Origin: Lepisosteus oculatus
Lineage: Eukaryota; Chordata; Actinopteri; Semionotiformes; Lepisosteidae
Direction of reading: 5' to 3'
DNA: 64,000 nt
NCBI RefSeq assembly: GCF_040954835.1
Contig: NC_090709.1
Coordinates: forward strand, 41,176,490-41,240,489
Part shown: positions 21,780-31,749 of the stretch, piece by piece
Layout of the letters: each line of letters begins with the position of its first letter
Position numbering within the stretch: the stretch's first letter is position 1
Translations under genes and position numbers: made by a program
The notes under the pieces: model-generated
The model's database searches: none
Seen by the model: the letters and a program-made list of their open reading frames with translations, nothing else
What the model was told of the DNA's origin: nothing

Positions 21780-24700
21780 CACATATACTGAATACTGGTC
21801 CTGACACACCTGTGTGCTGAGCTCTCACCTGTACTGTGCTTTAGTATTGAAACCTGAGTATTGAACTCTCACATCTGTTGAACTTTAATACTGAAACCTG
21901 CGTGCTGATCTTTTCAACTGCGCTACAATACTCAAACATGCATACTGAACTCTCGGCTGTCCTGAGCTTTAATACTCACAGTGACACACCTGTGTGCTGA
22001 ACTCTCAACTGTACTGAGCTTCAATACTCACACTGACACACATGTAATGAACTCTGCTGTGTACTGTTATACTGAAACCTGTGTACTGATCTCTCGCCTG
22101 TACTGAATTCTCGACGACACACCAGTATGGTTGTATTGCACTTGAATACTCACACCGATACTCCAGTGTGCTGACTTTTCGATTGTACTGCGATTTAATC
22201 TTCAGTGACACATCAGTCTGCTGAACTCTCTACTGTACTCTGTAATACTCAAGCCTGTTCACTGAACCCACCTGTACTGTACTATAATACTCCACACATC
22301 AGTGTACTGAAATCTTGACTGTACTGTGCTTTAATAATCAGTGACACATCATTGTGGTCAAGTCTCACCTGTACTGTGCTGCAGTACTCACACCGACACA
22401 CCTGTGTGCTGAGCTCTCACCTGTACTGTGCTTTAGTTTACAACCCTGAGTATTGAACTGTCATCTCTATTGAGCTTTAAAACTCAAACCTGTGTGCTGA
22501 ACGTTTGCCTGTACTGCGTTGTTATACTCAACAGTGGTGTGCTGAATTCTCACAAATACTGTATCTACAATGCCCTACACCAGTCTACTGAATTCTCAAC
22601 TGTACTGAGCTTTAATACTCACAGTGACATGTGTGAAGAACTCTGCTGTTTACTGTTGTTATACTGAAACCTGTATACTGATCTCTCACCGGTACTGCAC
22701 TGTAATACTCAAGGACACATCTGTGCACTGAAGGTCTCACCTGTACTGTGCTGTAATAGTGGCACACTGACACACCTGTGTGCTGAACTCACCTGTACTT
22801 TAATACACCAACACACCTGTGTGCTGAACTCGCCTGTACTTTAATACACCAACACACCTGTGTACTGAACTTGCCTGTACTTTAATACACCAACACACCT
22901 GTGTACTGAACTCGCCTGTACTTTAATACACCAACACGCCTGTGTACTGAACTCGCCTGTACTTTAATACACCAACACGCCTGTGTACTGAACTCGCCTG
23001 TACTTTAATACACCAACACGCCTGTGTACTGAACTCGCCTGTACTTTAATACACCAACACGCCTGTGTACTGAGATCTTGACTGGAACGTGCTTTAATAA
23101 CCACTGACACATCATTGTGCTGAACTCTTGACTGTAATGTGCTTTAATTTGCATACCTGTGTACTGAACCCACCTGCACTGCAGTATAATACTCAAACGC
23201 GTGTGCTGAAATGTCAACAGTACTGACCTTTAATCAATGACAGACCATTGTGCTGAAGTCTGACCTGTACTGCAGTAGTGACACAGACACACCTGTGTGC
23301 TGAACTCCCCTCTTTACTGTGCTCTTTCCTGCTCTGTGCTTTACTAATCAATGACAGATCTGCTGACAGATCATCTTAAGTCTCACATCTGCTGTGCTAT
23401 TAAAGTGACACACGTGTGTGCTGAACTCTTCTGTATTGTTTTAATACTAAGTCCTGTGTGCTGAACCCACCTGTGCTGAAGTATAATACTGCAACACATC
23501 TGTGTTCTGAAATCTCAACTGTAATGTTTTAATAATCAATGACTGATCATTGTGCTGAGCTCTCGGCTGTACTGTTCTGTAATAGTGACGCACCTGTGTG
23601 CTGAACCTCTTTTACTGTGCTATAACATTCAATCCAGGCGTCTGTACTGTATTACTCGGTGATACTCGTGTGAAGAACTCTCACCCATACTCTTGTAATA
23701 CTCAAACCTGTGTACCGAATTCTTGCTCTACTATCTACACACTGACACTCCTGGTTGCTGAACTCTCTTGTTTTGTGTTCCAATACTCAAACCTGTGTAC
23801 TGAACCCACCTGTACTGTAATATTGTTACACATCTGTGTACTGAAATCTCAACTGTAATGTGCTTTAATAATCACTGACTGATCTTTGTATTGAAGTCTC
23901 ACCTGTATTGTGCTGTAATACTGACACTTGTGTGCTGAACTGTTTTGTACTGTTTTATTTTAAACCTGTGTATATAATTTTTGCTGTAATATCTACACAC
24001 TGACACACCTGTGTGCTGAACTCTGTTCTGTTTTGTGTTCCAATACTCAAACCTGTGTACTGAACCCACCTGTACTGTAATACTCAAACACATCTGTGTA
24101 CTGAAATCTCAACTGTAATGCTCTGTACTAATCAATGACTGATCATTGTGTTAAATGAACTGTACTGTACAAGTCACACACCTGTCTACTGAACTCACCT
24201 GTACTCATTCTCAAACAAATCTATGTACTACAATCTCAACTGTATTGCGCTTTAATAATCAGTGACAGATTTTTGTACTGAAGTCTCAGTTGTACTGTAC
24301 TGTAATAGTGACACTGCCACACCTGTGTGCTGAACCTTACCTGTACTGTACTGTAATACTGAAATCTTGACTGTTATGCTCTGTACTAATCAATGACTGA
24401 TCATTGTGTTGAAGAAACTGTACTGTAATAGTCACACCTGTGTTGAACCGCTGTCTGTACTGTGCTTTACTATGGAGTGATACTGCTCGGTGAAGAACTC
24501 TCACCCCTTACTCTTGTAATACTCCAACTTGTGTATGACTTTTTGCCTGCACTGGGCTGTGATATTTGCACACTGACACACTCCTGTCCTGAACTCTCCT
24601 CTGTATATTTTTAATACTCCAACTTGTACTGTACTGTAATACTGAAACACATCTGTCCTGAAATTGTGACTGTAATGTGCTGTACTAATTGATGACAGCT

Positions 24701-25015
24701 CATTGTGTTGAAATGTCACCTATCCTGTAATGATGACACTGACAGCTGTGTGCTGAACTCTTCTGTACTGTAATACTCAACCCCTCTCTGTACTGAGATC
24801 TCGACTGTACTTTAGGAGTGAGTGACTGATCATTGTGCCGCTGTCTCAGCCGTACTGTCCTGTAATATTGACACAACTGTGTGCTGAACTTCTGTCTGTA
24901 CTGTGCTTTACTACTCAGTGATACTGTCAATAACTCCTGCCTCTACCCTTGTTATACTCAGACCTGTGTATGAATTGACCGTTACTGTGCTGTGATATTC
25001 ACACACTGACCTCTC
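21780..25015. repeat. Degenerate AC/TG-rich satellite, left arm
   Basis: About 3.2 kb of strongly diverged units with recurring words such as ctgtactgtgctttaatact and cacacctgtgtgctgaactc. A local run at 22,790-23,060 has tight copies of about 45 bp (actttaatacaccaacacgc). It is mirrored at 31,750-34,270. Many small open frames of both strands are shadows of this repeat. Confidence 0.88.
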
Positions 25016-25148
25016 TCTCTGTCTTGGGCTCCCTGACACCCTGTTGTATCAGCCCTGCCTGTTTCCTGAATGACCTGCTCTCCTCTGGGGTAGGGTTAGT
25101 GAATCCCCTGTGTCTGTGTGTTAATCCACCTCTGTCTCTGTGCTCCAG

Positions 25149-25337
25149 GACAGAGCTGCTGTTCTTGGTGTCTCTGTGGAGAAGCAGCCAGCGGGGCCCG
25201 GGAGCTGCGTACAAACAGGCCCAGCGGGAGAGGCACACGGGTCTGAAGCACAGCAGCACCTCCGGCGCAGTGAGGACAGTGAGAGAGAGAGACTACTGCG
25301 TCATCGCCTGGCCACTGTCACTCAGGCCAGAGTCTGA
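25149..25337 (+). CDS. Weak exon candidate, left arm (likely non-coding)
   Basis: A good acceptor (CTCTGTGCTCCAG) precedes an open stretch starting DRAAVLGVSVEKQPAG and ending at TGA 25,335-25,337. The mirrored copy begins at 31,637 on the minus strand with the same acceptor and the same first residues. An indel changes the C-terminal reading frame between the copies (LATVTQARV versus SLRPESELPL), which argues against an intact coding exon. Function unknown. Confidence 0.25.
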   Translation, partial: DRAAVLGVSVEKQPAGPGSCVQTGPAGEAHGSEAQQHLRRSEDSERERLLRHRLATVTQARV

Positions 25338-25985
25338 CCTGCACTTGTGAGCCGATAAAGAGCAAAGAGCTGGACTCTGTCACCCGGGATCCCAACACCC
25401 TGCCTGAAGAGGATGAGTCTCAGTTTCCCTGAGGCCTGCGGCCGTCTGCTTTGCTGTTGGTATAACATCCTGGCAGCTTGTCTTAGTTTACTACTGTTGT
25501 TTATTTTTTTAGCATTTTCCTCATCATGGGTGTCCCTGTTTCAGGTTTATTTTTCCTCAAGAAGTGTCGAGGGGGAGTGGGAGGGGAAGTGCAGTACTGG
25601 CCTGTCTCCACCAGAGGGCAGGGTGGGAGATCCTCTCTTACCCTCATCCCTGATCCTCTCCTTGTGGTGCAGGGGCTGTACCCCATTACCAATACCCTGT
25701 CCTTCTACTGCCATCGCACTTCTCTACACCCTCCATGAGCAGCTGGAGCTGGGGTCTGTCTCCTCTGTTTATCAGTGTCCCCTCTTCCTATAAGGGAGGG
25801 TGAGTGTCTTCCCACCCACCCCCCCCAAGTAGTAGCACTGGCTGTCCCAGGAGTCCTGTTCAGGTAAGGGCCAGGCTCACACCTATGGGGCTGCAGTCCA
25901 GCTCCACTTCATTTATATCTCCCAGTGGGGTTCAGTCTCCACCCTCTGGGCCTTCCTCACTGGAGCTGGCCTGCTGCAGGGCCAC
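25338..25985. other. Left-arm unique sequence, no gene seen
   Basis: Mirrored at about 30,820-31,430. The part at 25,845-25,915 (cccaggagtcctgttcaggt and neighbouring bases) resembles the end of the interspersed repeat at 36,667-37,260. Open frames here differ in length between arms and look non-coding. Confidence 0.5.
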
Positions 25986-26105
25986 ATGAACTACATTTCC
26001 CAGAATGCCATGGGGGGAGACCCAGGGCCAATGGGCTGCCTCCCCTGGGTTAATGAGGCTCAGCTGCTGTATATAAGGAGGCTGGCAGAGCTCAGCTTCT
26101 GCAGA
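25986..26105 (+). promoter_or_regulatory. Promoter-like cassette: ZNF143-type site, CCAAT, TATA
   Basis: ACTACATTTCCCAGAATGC at 25,990-26,008 closely resembles the ZNF143/STAF consensus. A CCAAT box is at 26,028-26,032 and TATATAA at 26,070-26,076. The order and spacing are those of an RNA polymerase II promoter pointing right. It is mirrored at 30,725-30,820. It may drive an unannotated transcript or be the promoter of a retroelement; I cannot tell which. Confidence 0.55.
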
Positions 26106-26690
26106 GGGGTGGAGGGGGAGGCAGTAGTAGATGGCTTGTTTTGGGGAAGGAACCATCTTCCCTGCAGGGAAACTGGCAGCAGCTGTAAGAAAGGAAGAGA
26201 ATGGGGGTGGGGACAAGCGAGGTGGTTCTCCCTGAGTCAGGAGCTGCCCTACTGGGGTCCAGATTTGATTTATCTTCCTTATTGAGAGCTCTCCAGGGGG
26301 AGCAGGATCTGTGTTCCTGCTGCTTGATGGACCACTAGGGAGGGGGGCTCTGGTGTGAACTGCAGCCCCCCCTTCTCTCCCCCAGGCAGGGCCAGCGGCT
26401 CTTTCCTCTCAGAGGAAGCGCAGCAGGAGCCCTCCTGAACTAGACTGGGCAGGGGGCCCTTATTTCTTCCTGGGCTTGTTTGTCAGGGACCTGGCGTGGA
26501 CGTGTGCTGGGGACCCCCTATCACTTGACACCCACCCCACTGTAGTCGGACCCTTAGCAACAGGGATCAGCCAGAGACTCATCACTGGTTTTTCTCCCCA
26601 TCTTTTTTAGCTGGGAGGGGTTGAGGTCCTCCAGTGCAGGAGGCCCAGCGGGGCAGCTCTGGGCACAAACACTCACAGCCACAAGGTAAG
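26106..26690. other. Region between convergent promoter-like cassettes, left arm
   Basis: No convincing exon is visible. It is mirrored at 30,200-30,720 with small indels. On the minus strand the segment from about 26,720 down contains AATAAA (30,122-30,127 in the plus-oriented mirror), so transcripts from the cassette at 27.0 kb could end near here. Confidence 0.4.
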
Positions 26691-27132
26691 GGATCGCAGT
26701 GCTCTTTATTCACAGCGAGGGACCCAGCAGGCCAGAAACCACAAGACAGACCCTCGCTCTTACCTGGAGCCACCACCAGCTTCAAACCAGGCCTGTGGCA
26801 AGAAAGCCAGCACTCCCAGTTCAGACCTTCTCCTCTTCCGACACAGCAGCAGCAGCAGAGCTCTGAAGCTCCTCTCTCCTGCTCTGCTCAGCACAACCAC
26901 TCTCTTCCCCAGCCAAGGCTGGACTGAAGGGCTCTGCTGCCTGCTTTTTAAATGTCTCCCGACCAATGGGCTTCCACCAGTTAGCCAGGTAATTGTGCTT
27001 CGGCACGGCCTGCTGGGAAATGGAGTTGACATCTTGCTGCCTGAACCTGCTGCCCCTCACAGCGTCCAGAGCGAGTGGCACAGAAGCTGTTCCTGAAGTA
27101 GCTGAGCCCGTCGGCGAGGGAAATAAATCCAA
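26634..27132 (-). repeat. Left member of a near-identical inverted pair
   Basis: Mirror image of 29,700-30,198. Three overlapping open frames of 97, 90 and 103 codons are residue-for-residue identical in the two arms and the coordinates sum to a constant (56,832), so there is no indel across about 500 bp. The 103-codon frame starts MDLFPSPTGSATSG; I recognise no domain in it. Identity in several frames reflects DNA identity rather than protein selection. Confidence 0.85.
26940..27030 (-). promoter_or_regulatory. Promoter-like cassette, minus strand, left arm
   Basis: On the minus strand: CTCCATTTCCCAGCAGGCC (ZNF143-like), an inverted CCAAT (plus-strand ccaat at 26,963-26,967) and a TTTAAAAAG TATA-like box (plus-strand ctttttaaat, 26,944-26,953). 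It points left, towards the cassette at 25,986. Mirrored at 29,800-29,890. Confidence 0.45.
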
Positions 27133-27218
27133 TTCAAATAAAAAAGAGCAAGTAGTCTTCTGGGATGAGTAAAATAATCATTGTTAACGTTTGTGAGAAT
27201 TCAATGTAAAACACTTGT

Positions 27219-27290
27219 CCTGTGGAGGATTTGAGCCTGCAGGCTGGAGGGGAGCAGGCGAGAGCTCTTCCACAGAGCCACCGTGTCTCT
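27219..27290 (-). repeat. tRNA-like module (probable SINE part), left arm
   Basis: On the minus strand: GGTGGCTCTGTGGAAGAGC (A-box/D-arm-like, GCTC and GAGC can pair), followed by GGCTCAAATCC (B-box-like). The T stem is imperfect, so a functional tRNA is unlikely. Mirror at 29,545-29,615. Confidence 0.45.
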
Positions 27291-27404
27291 CAGCAGGCTG
27301 GGGCTCCTGTGGGCTCTTGCTCTTCCCGGCTCAGGGTTCCAGACTAAGCAGTAAAAGGCAGAGCGATGGCGTCTCCTCTCAGGGCAGGAGCAGGTGGAGG
27401 AGTG

Positions 27405-27465
27405 GAGATGGTGCTGCGCTCGTGACTGGGAGGTTGTGAGTTCAAATCCCAGGTGGGACCTGAGG
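27405..27465 (+). repeat. B-box-bearing SINE-like module, left arm
   Basis: GGTTGTGAGTTCAAATCCC (27,432-27,450) resembles the B-box end of a tRNA-derived SINE, followed by an AT-rich tail. The mirrored copy is at about 29,370-29,430. Confidence 0.4.
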
Positions 27466-27554
27466 TTGATAAGAAAAGTACATGATCTCAGTGTCTCTAT
27501 TTATCAACATGTCTCTGTTTTCAAGAATTAAATTGAATAAAAAAAGCAGCTAGT

Positions 27555-27628
27555 TTCTCCCTGGACTTGAACCCACAACCTCTCTGGTACAGAGGCAGAG
27601 CTCTTCCACTGAGCCACCATGTCTCTGT
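27555..27628 (-). repeat. tRNA-like module, left arm
   Basis: On the minus strand: GGTGGCTCAGTGGAAGAGC, a possible 5-bp anticodon stem (CTCTG...CAGAG) and GGGTTCAAGTCC. Mirror at 29,211-29,275. Probably a tRNA-derived repeat rather than a working tRNA. Confidence 0.45.
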
Positions 27629-27723
27629 TGGTCTGGGGCTCCTGTGGGCTCTTGGTCTTCTCCCAGGTCAGGGCTGAAACGGAGGGATAAGAGCCGGACC
27701 GAATCCCTCTCCCCTTGGGCCTG

Positions 27724-27800
27724 GAGCAGGTGGAGGAGTGGAGACGGTGCTGCGCTCATGACCAGGAGGTTGTGGGTTCAAGTCCTGGCTGATCCCTGGT
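27724..27800 (+). repeat. B-box-bearing module, left arm
   Basis: GGTTGTGGGTTCAAGTCC sits in ggagacggtgctgcgctcat context. Mirror at about 29,035-29,110. Confidence 0.4.
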
Positions 27801-28295
27801 AAGTAAACCGAGGTGAGTATGTGGGCAGGATGATGGGGAGGGGCTATTACTGGGGGGTAGTGGGGGGGTGGAGGAGGCAGAGCAGGGCCAGGAACAGGTA
27901 GTGGGGAGGGGGTAGAGGAGGCAGAGCAGGGCTAGTGGGAGAGGCAGGCAGGTAGTGGGGTGGGCTAGGTAGGGCAGGGCAGTTACTGGGTTAGATTAGA
28001 GGGGTGGAGGAGTGGGCTAGGGGGAGCTGTAGGGTAGAGTAGGGCTAGGTTAGACAGGGGTAGTGGTGGGGTGGAGGAGAGGAGGAGTGGCAGGTGGCCT
28101 GGGCCTGAGGGGCAGCAAGAGAGTTGGGAGGGGGCCCAGGCCAAGGTGGGGGGTGGAGGCAGGGCTAGGAGGAGAGTAGGGGGGGGGCAGAGAGTAGGGG
28201 GGGGGGGGCAGAGTGCAGAAGGGAGAGAGTAGGGGGGGGGTCAGAGTGGAGGAGGTGGCAGTAGCAGCAGGAGGGGGGAGGGGGCCAGGCACCTC
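27801..28295. repeat. G-rich, low-complexity inner end of left arm
   Basis: Purine-rich (gggg, gagg and gtggag words) with G runs up to about 10 at 28,180-28,210. Mirrored by C-rich sequence at 28,382-28,985, where the right arm is about 150 bp longer because of expanded C tracts. No gene. Confidence 0.8.
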
Positions 28296-28381
28296 ACCTA
28301 CCACTTTGCTATCCCCCCCTCTAGTCTCAGAGACTCACTGGGGAGGGGCCTCCCTTCCTGAGACTACAGGTTGCAAAAGTT
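28296..28381. other. Axis spacer of the large palindrome
   Basis: 86 bp between the last paired bases of the arms (acctc at 28,291-28,295 and gaggt at 28,382-28,386). The spacer itself contains a small nested hairpin: tagtctcag at 28,322-28,330 pairs with ctgagacta at 28,358-28,366. Confidence 0.8.
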
Positions 28382-29034
28382 GAGGTGCCTGCCCCCCCCC
28401 CCCCTTCCGCTGCTACTGCCACCTCCTCCACTCTGACCCCCCCCTACTCTCCTCCCTTCTGCCTGCCCCCCCCCCTGCACTCCACCCCCCCCTCCTACAC
28501 TCTGTCCCCCCCCTACTCTCCTCCCTTCTGCACTCTGCCCCCCCCCCTACTCTCCGTCCCCCCTGCACTCTGCCCCCCCCCCTACTCTCCGTCCCCCCCC
28601 TACTCTCCTCCCTTCTGCACTCTGCCCCCCCCTACTCTCCTCCTAGCCCTGCCTCCACCCCCCACCTTGGCCTGGGCCCCCCTCCCAACTCCTCTTGCTG
28701 CCCCTCAGGCCCAGGCCACCTGCCACTCCTCCTCTCCTCCACCCCACCACTACCCCTGTCTAACCTAGCCCTACTCTACTCTACCCTACAGCTCCCCCTA
28801 GCCCACTCCTCCACCCCTCTAATCTAACCCAGTAACTGCCCTGCCCTACCTAGCCCACCCCACTACCTGCCTGCCTCTCCCACTAGCCCTGCTCTGCCTC
28901 CTCCTCTACCCCTCCCCACTACCTGTTCCTGGCCCTGCTCTGCCTCCTCCACCCCCCCACTACCCCCCAGTAATAGCCCCTCCCCATCATCCTGCCCACA
29001 TACTCACCTCCGATACTCACCTTGGTTTACTTAC
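28382..29034. repeat. C-rich, low-complexity inner end of right arm
   Basis: Mirror of 27,801-28,295, with long C tracts (up to 14 at about 28,391-28,404). Pro-rich open frames on the plus strand are artefacts of this composition. Confidence 0.8.
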
Positions 29035-29210
29035 CAGGGATCAGCCAGGACTTGAACCCACAACCTCCTGGTCGTGAGCGCAGCACCGTCTCCACTCCTC
29101 CACCTGCTCCAGGCCCAAGGGGAGAGGGATTCGGTCCGGCTCTTATCCCTCCGTTTCAGCTCTGAACTGGGAAGAAGACCAAGAGCCCACAGGAGCCCCA
29201 GACCACAGGA

Positions 29211-29275
29211 CACGGTGGCTCAGTGGAAGAGCTCTGCCTCTGTACCAGAGAGGTTGTGGGTTCAAGTCCAGGGAG
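29211..29275 (+). repeat. tRNA-like module, right arm
   Basis: Plus-strand mirror of 27,555-27,628: GGTGGCTCAGTGGAAGAGC, CTCTG...CAGAG and GGGTTCAAGTCC. Followed by an AT-rich tail, as in tRNA-derived SINEs. Confidence 0.45.
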
Positions 29276-29544
29276 AAACTAGCTGCTTTTTTTATTCAAT
29301 TTAATTCTTGAAAACAGAGACATGTTGATAAATAGAGACACTGAGATCATGTACTTTTCTTACCAACCTCAGGTCCCACCTGGGATTCGAACCTACAACC
29401 TCCCAGTCACAAGCACAGCACCATCTCCACTCTTCCACCTGTTCCTGCCCTGAGAGGAGACGCCATCGCTCTGCCTTTTACTGCTCAGTCTGGAACCCTG
29501 AGCCGGGAAGAGCAAGAGCCCACAGGAGCCCCAGCCTGCAGAGA

Positions 29545-29615
29545 GACACGGTGGCTCTGTGGAAGAGCTCTCGCCTGCTCCCCTCCAGCCTGCAGGTTCA
29601 AATCCTCCACAGGAC
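29545..29615 (+). repeat. tRNA-like module, right arm
   Basis: Plus-strand mirror of 27,219-27,290, with GGTGGCTCTGTGGAAGAGC and CAGGTTCAAATCC. The right copy has a better B box (GGTTCAAATCC) than the left (GGCTCAAATCC). Confidence 0.45.
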
Positions 29616-29699
29616 AAGTGTTTCACATTTAATTCTCACAAACGTTAACAATGATTATTTTACTCATCCCAGAAGACTACTTGCTCTTTTTTATTTGAA

Positions 29700-30198
29700 T
29701 TGGATTTATTTCCCTCGCCGACAGGCTCAGCTACTTCAGGAACAGCTTCTGTGCCACTCGCTCTGGACGCTGTGAGAGGCAGCAGGTTCAGGCAGCAAGA
29801 TGTCAACTCCATTTCCCAGCAGGCCGTGCCGAAGCACAATTACCTGGCTAACTGGTGGAAGCCCATTGGTCGGGAGACATTTAAAAAGCAGGCAGCAGAG
29901 CCCTTCAGTCCAGCCTTGGCTGGGGAAGAGAGTGGTTGTGCTGAGCAGAGCAGGAGAGAGGAGCTTCAGAGCTCTGCTGCTGCTGCTGTGTCGGAAGAGG
30001 AGAAGGTCTGAACTGGGAGTGCTGGCTTTCTTGCCACAGGCCTGGTTTGAAGCTGGTGGTGGCTCCAGGTAAGAGTGAGGGTCTGTCTTGTGGTTTCTGG
30101 CCTGCTGGGTCCCTCGCTGTGAATAAAGAGCACTGCGATCCCTTACCTTGTGGCTGTGAGTGTTTGTGCCCAGAGCTGCCCCGCTGGGCCTCCTGCAC
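29700..30198 (+). repeat. Right member of a near-identical inverted pair
   Basis: Mirror image of 26,634-27,132; all three overlapping open frames are identical in translation. It ends beyond an AATAAA at 30,122-30,127, which lies about 230 bp after the promoter-like cassette. That arrangement is compatible with a short transcription unit or an LTR-like element; neither is proven. Confidence 0.85.
29800..29890 (+). promoter_or_regulatory. Promoter-like cassette, plus strand, right arm
   Basis: CTCCATTTCCCAGCAGGCC, CCCATTGG (inverted CCAAT) and ATTTAAAAAG in order, a mirror of 26,940-27,030. Confidence 0.45.
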
Positions 30199-30724
30199 TG
30201 GAGAACCTCAACCCCTCCCAGCTAAAAAAGATGAGGGAGAAAAACCAGTGATGAGTCTCTGGCTGATCCCTGTTGCTAAGGGTCCGACTACAGTGGGGTG
30301 GGTGTCAAGTGATAGAGGGTCCCCAGCCCACGTCCATGCCAGGTCCCTGACAAACAAGCCCAGGAAGAAATAAGGGCCCCTGCTCAGTCCAGTTCTAGAG
30401 GTTCAGGACTGGCCCTGCCTGGGGGAGAGGAGGGGGGGCTGCAGTTCACACCAGAGCCCCCCTCCCTAGTGGTCCATCAAGCAGCAGGAACACAGATCCT
30501 GCTCCCCCTGGAGAGCTCTCAATAAGGAAGAGAAATCAAATCTGGACCCCAGCAGGGCAGCTCCTGACTCAGGGAGAACCACCTCGCTTGTCCCCACCCC
30601 CATTCTCTTCCTTTCTTACAGCTGCTGCCAGTTTCCCTGCAGGGAAGATGTTTCCTTCCCCAAAACAAGCCATCCACTACTGCCTCCCCCCTCCACCCCT
30701 CTGCAGGAGCTGAGAGCTGCCAGC

Positions 30725-30820
30725 CTCTTATATACAGCAGCTGAGCCTCATTAACCCAGGGGAGGCAGCCCATTGGCCCTGGGTCTCCCCCCATGGCATT
30801 CTGGGAAATGTAGTTCATGT
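30725..30820 (-). promoter_or_regulatory. Promoter-like cassette, minus strand, right arm
   Basis: On the minus strand: AACTACATTTCCCAGAATGCC (plus 30,795-30,815), CCAAT (plus attgg 30,772-30,776) and a TATATAAG box (plus cttatata, about 30,727-30,734). It mirrors 25,986-26,105. Confidence 0.55.
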
Positions 30821-31433
30821 GGCCCTGCCACAGGCCAGCTCCAGTGAGGAAGGCCCAGAGGATGGAAACTGAACCCCACTGGGAGATATAAATGAAGTGG
30901 AGCTGGACTGCAGCCCCATAGGTGTGAGCCTGGCCCTTACCTGAACAGGACTCCTGGGACAGCCAGTGCTACTGCTGGGGGGGAGACACTCACCCTCCCT
31001 TATAGGAAGAGGGGACACTGATAAACAGAGGAGACAGACCCCAGCTCCTGAGTGCTCATGGAGGGTGTAGAGAAGTGCTATGGCAGTAAAAGGACAGGGT
31101 ATTGGTAATGGGGTACAGCCCCTGCAGCACAAGGAGAGGATCAGGGATGAGGGTAAGAGAGAGAGGATCTCCCACCCTACCCTCAGCCAGAGAAAGGCCA
31201 GTACTGCACCTCCCCTCCCACCCCCACCAGAACCCTTCTTGAGAAAATTAAACCTGAAACAGGGACATCAGTCATGGGGAAAATGGTTAAAAAAAAACAG
31301 TCTTAACCCAACCGCCAGCGGGCAGGAGGTTATACCGACAGCAGAGCAGACGGCCGCAGACCTCAGGGAAACAGACTCATCCTCTCCTGGCAGGGTGTTA
31401 GGATCCTGGGTGATAGTCCAGCTCTTTATCGGC
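30821..31433. other. Right-arm unique sequence, no gene seen
   Basis: Mirror of 25,338-25,985 with scattered substitutions and indels. No conserved reading frame is visible. Confidence 0.5.
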
Positions 31434-31637
31434 TCACAAGGGCAGCTCAGACTCTGGCCTGAGTGACAGCGGCCAGGCGACGGCGCAGTAGTCTCTCTCT
31501 CTCCCACTGTCCTCACAGCGCAGGAGGTGCTGCTGTACTTCAGAGCCCGGTACCTCTCGCGCTGGGCCTGTTTGTACGCAGCTCCTGGTCCCCGCTGGCT
31601 GCTTCTCCACCGAGACACCAAGAACAGCAGCTCTGTC
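31434..31637 (-). CDS. Weak exon candidate, right arm (likely non-coding)
   Basis: Mirror of 25,149-25,337 with the same acceptor. It starts DRAAVLGVSVEKQPAG and ends at a different stop because of an indel. The shared N-terminal part may simply reflect recent duplication. Confidence 0.2.
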   Translation of the reverse strand, partial: DRAAVLGVSVEKQPAGTRSCVQTGPAREVPGSEVQQHLLRCEDSGRERDYCAVAWPLSLRPESELPL

Positions 31638-31749
31638 CTGGAGCACAGAGACAGAGGAGGATTAACATACAGACACAGGGGATTCACTAACCCTACCCCA
31701 GAGGAGAGCAGGTCATTCAGGAAACAGGCAGGTCTGATACAACAGGGGG

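Noticed and set aside
28382..28770. Pro-rich protein frame at 28,385-28,768
   Set aside because: Low-complexity C-rich DNA at the palindrome axis; indels of C tracts between arms break the frame.
27219..29615. Functional tRNA genes
   Set aside because: A- and B-box-like words are present but stems are imperfect and modules are repeated with AT-rich tails, so tRNA-derived repeats fit better.
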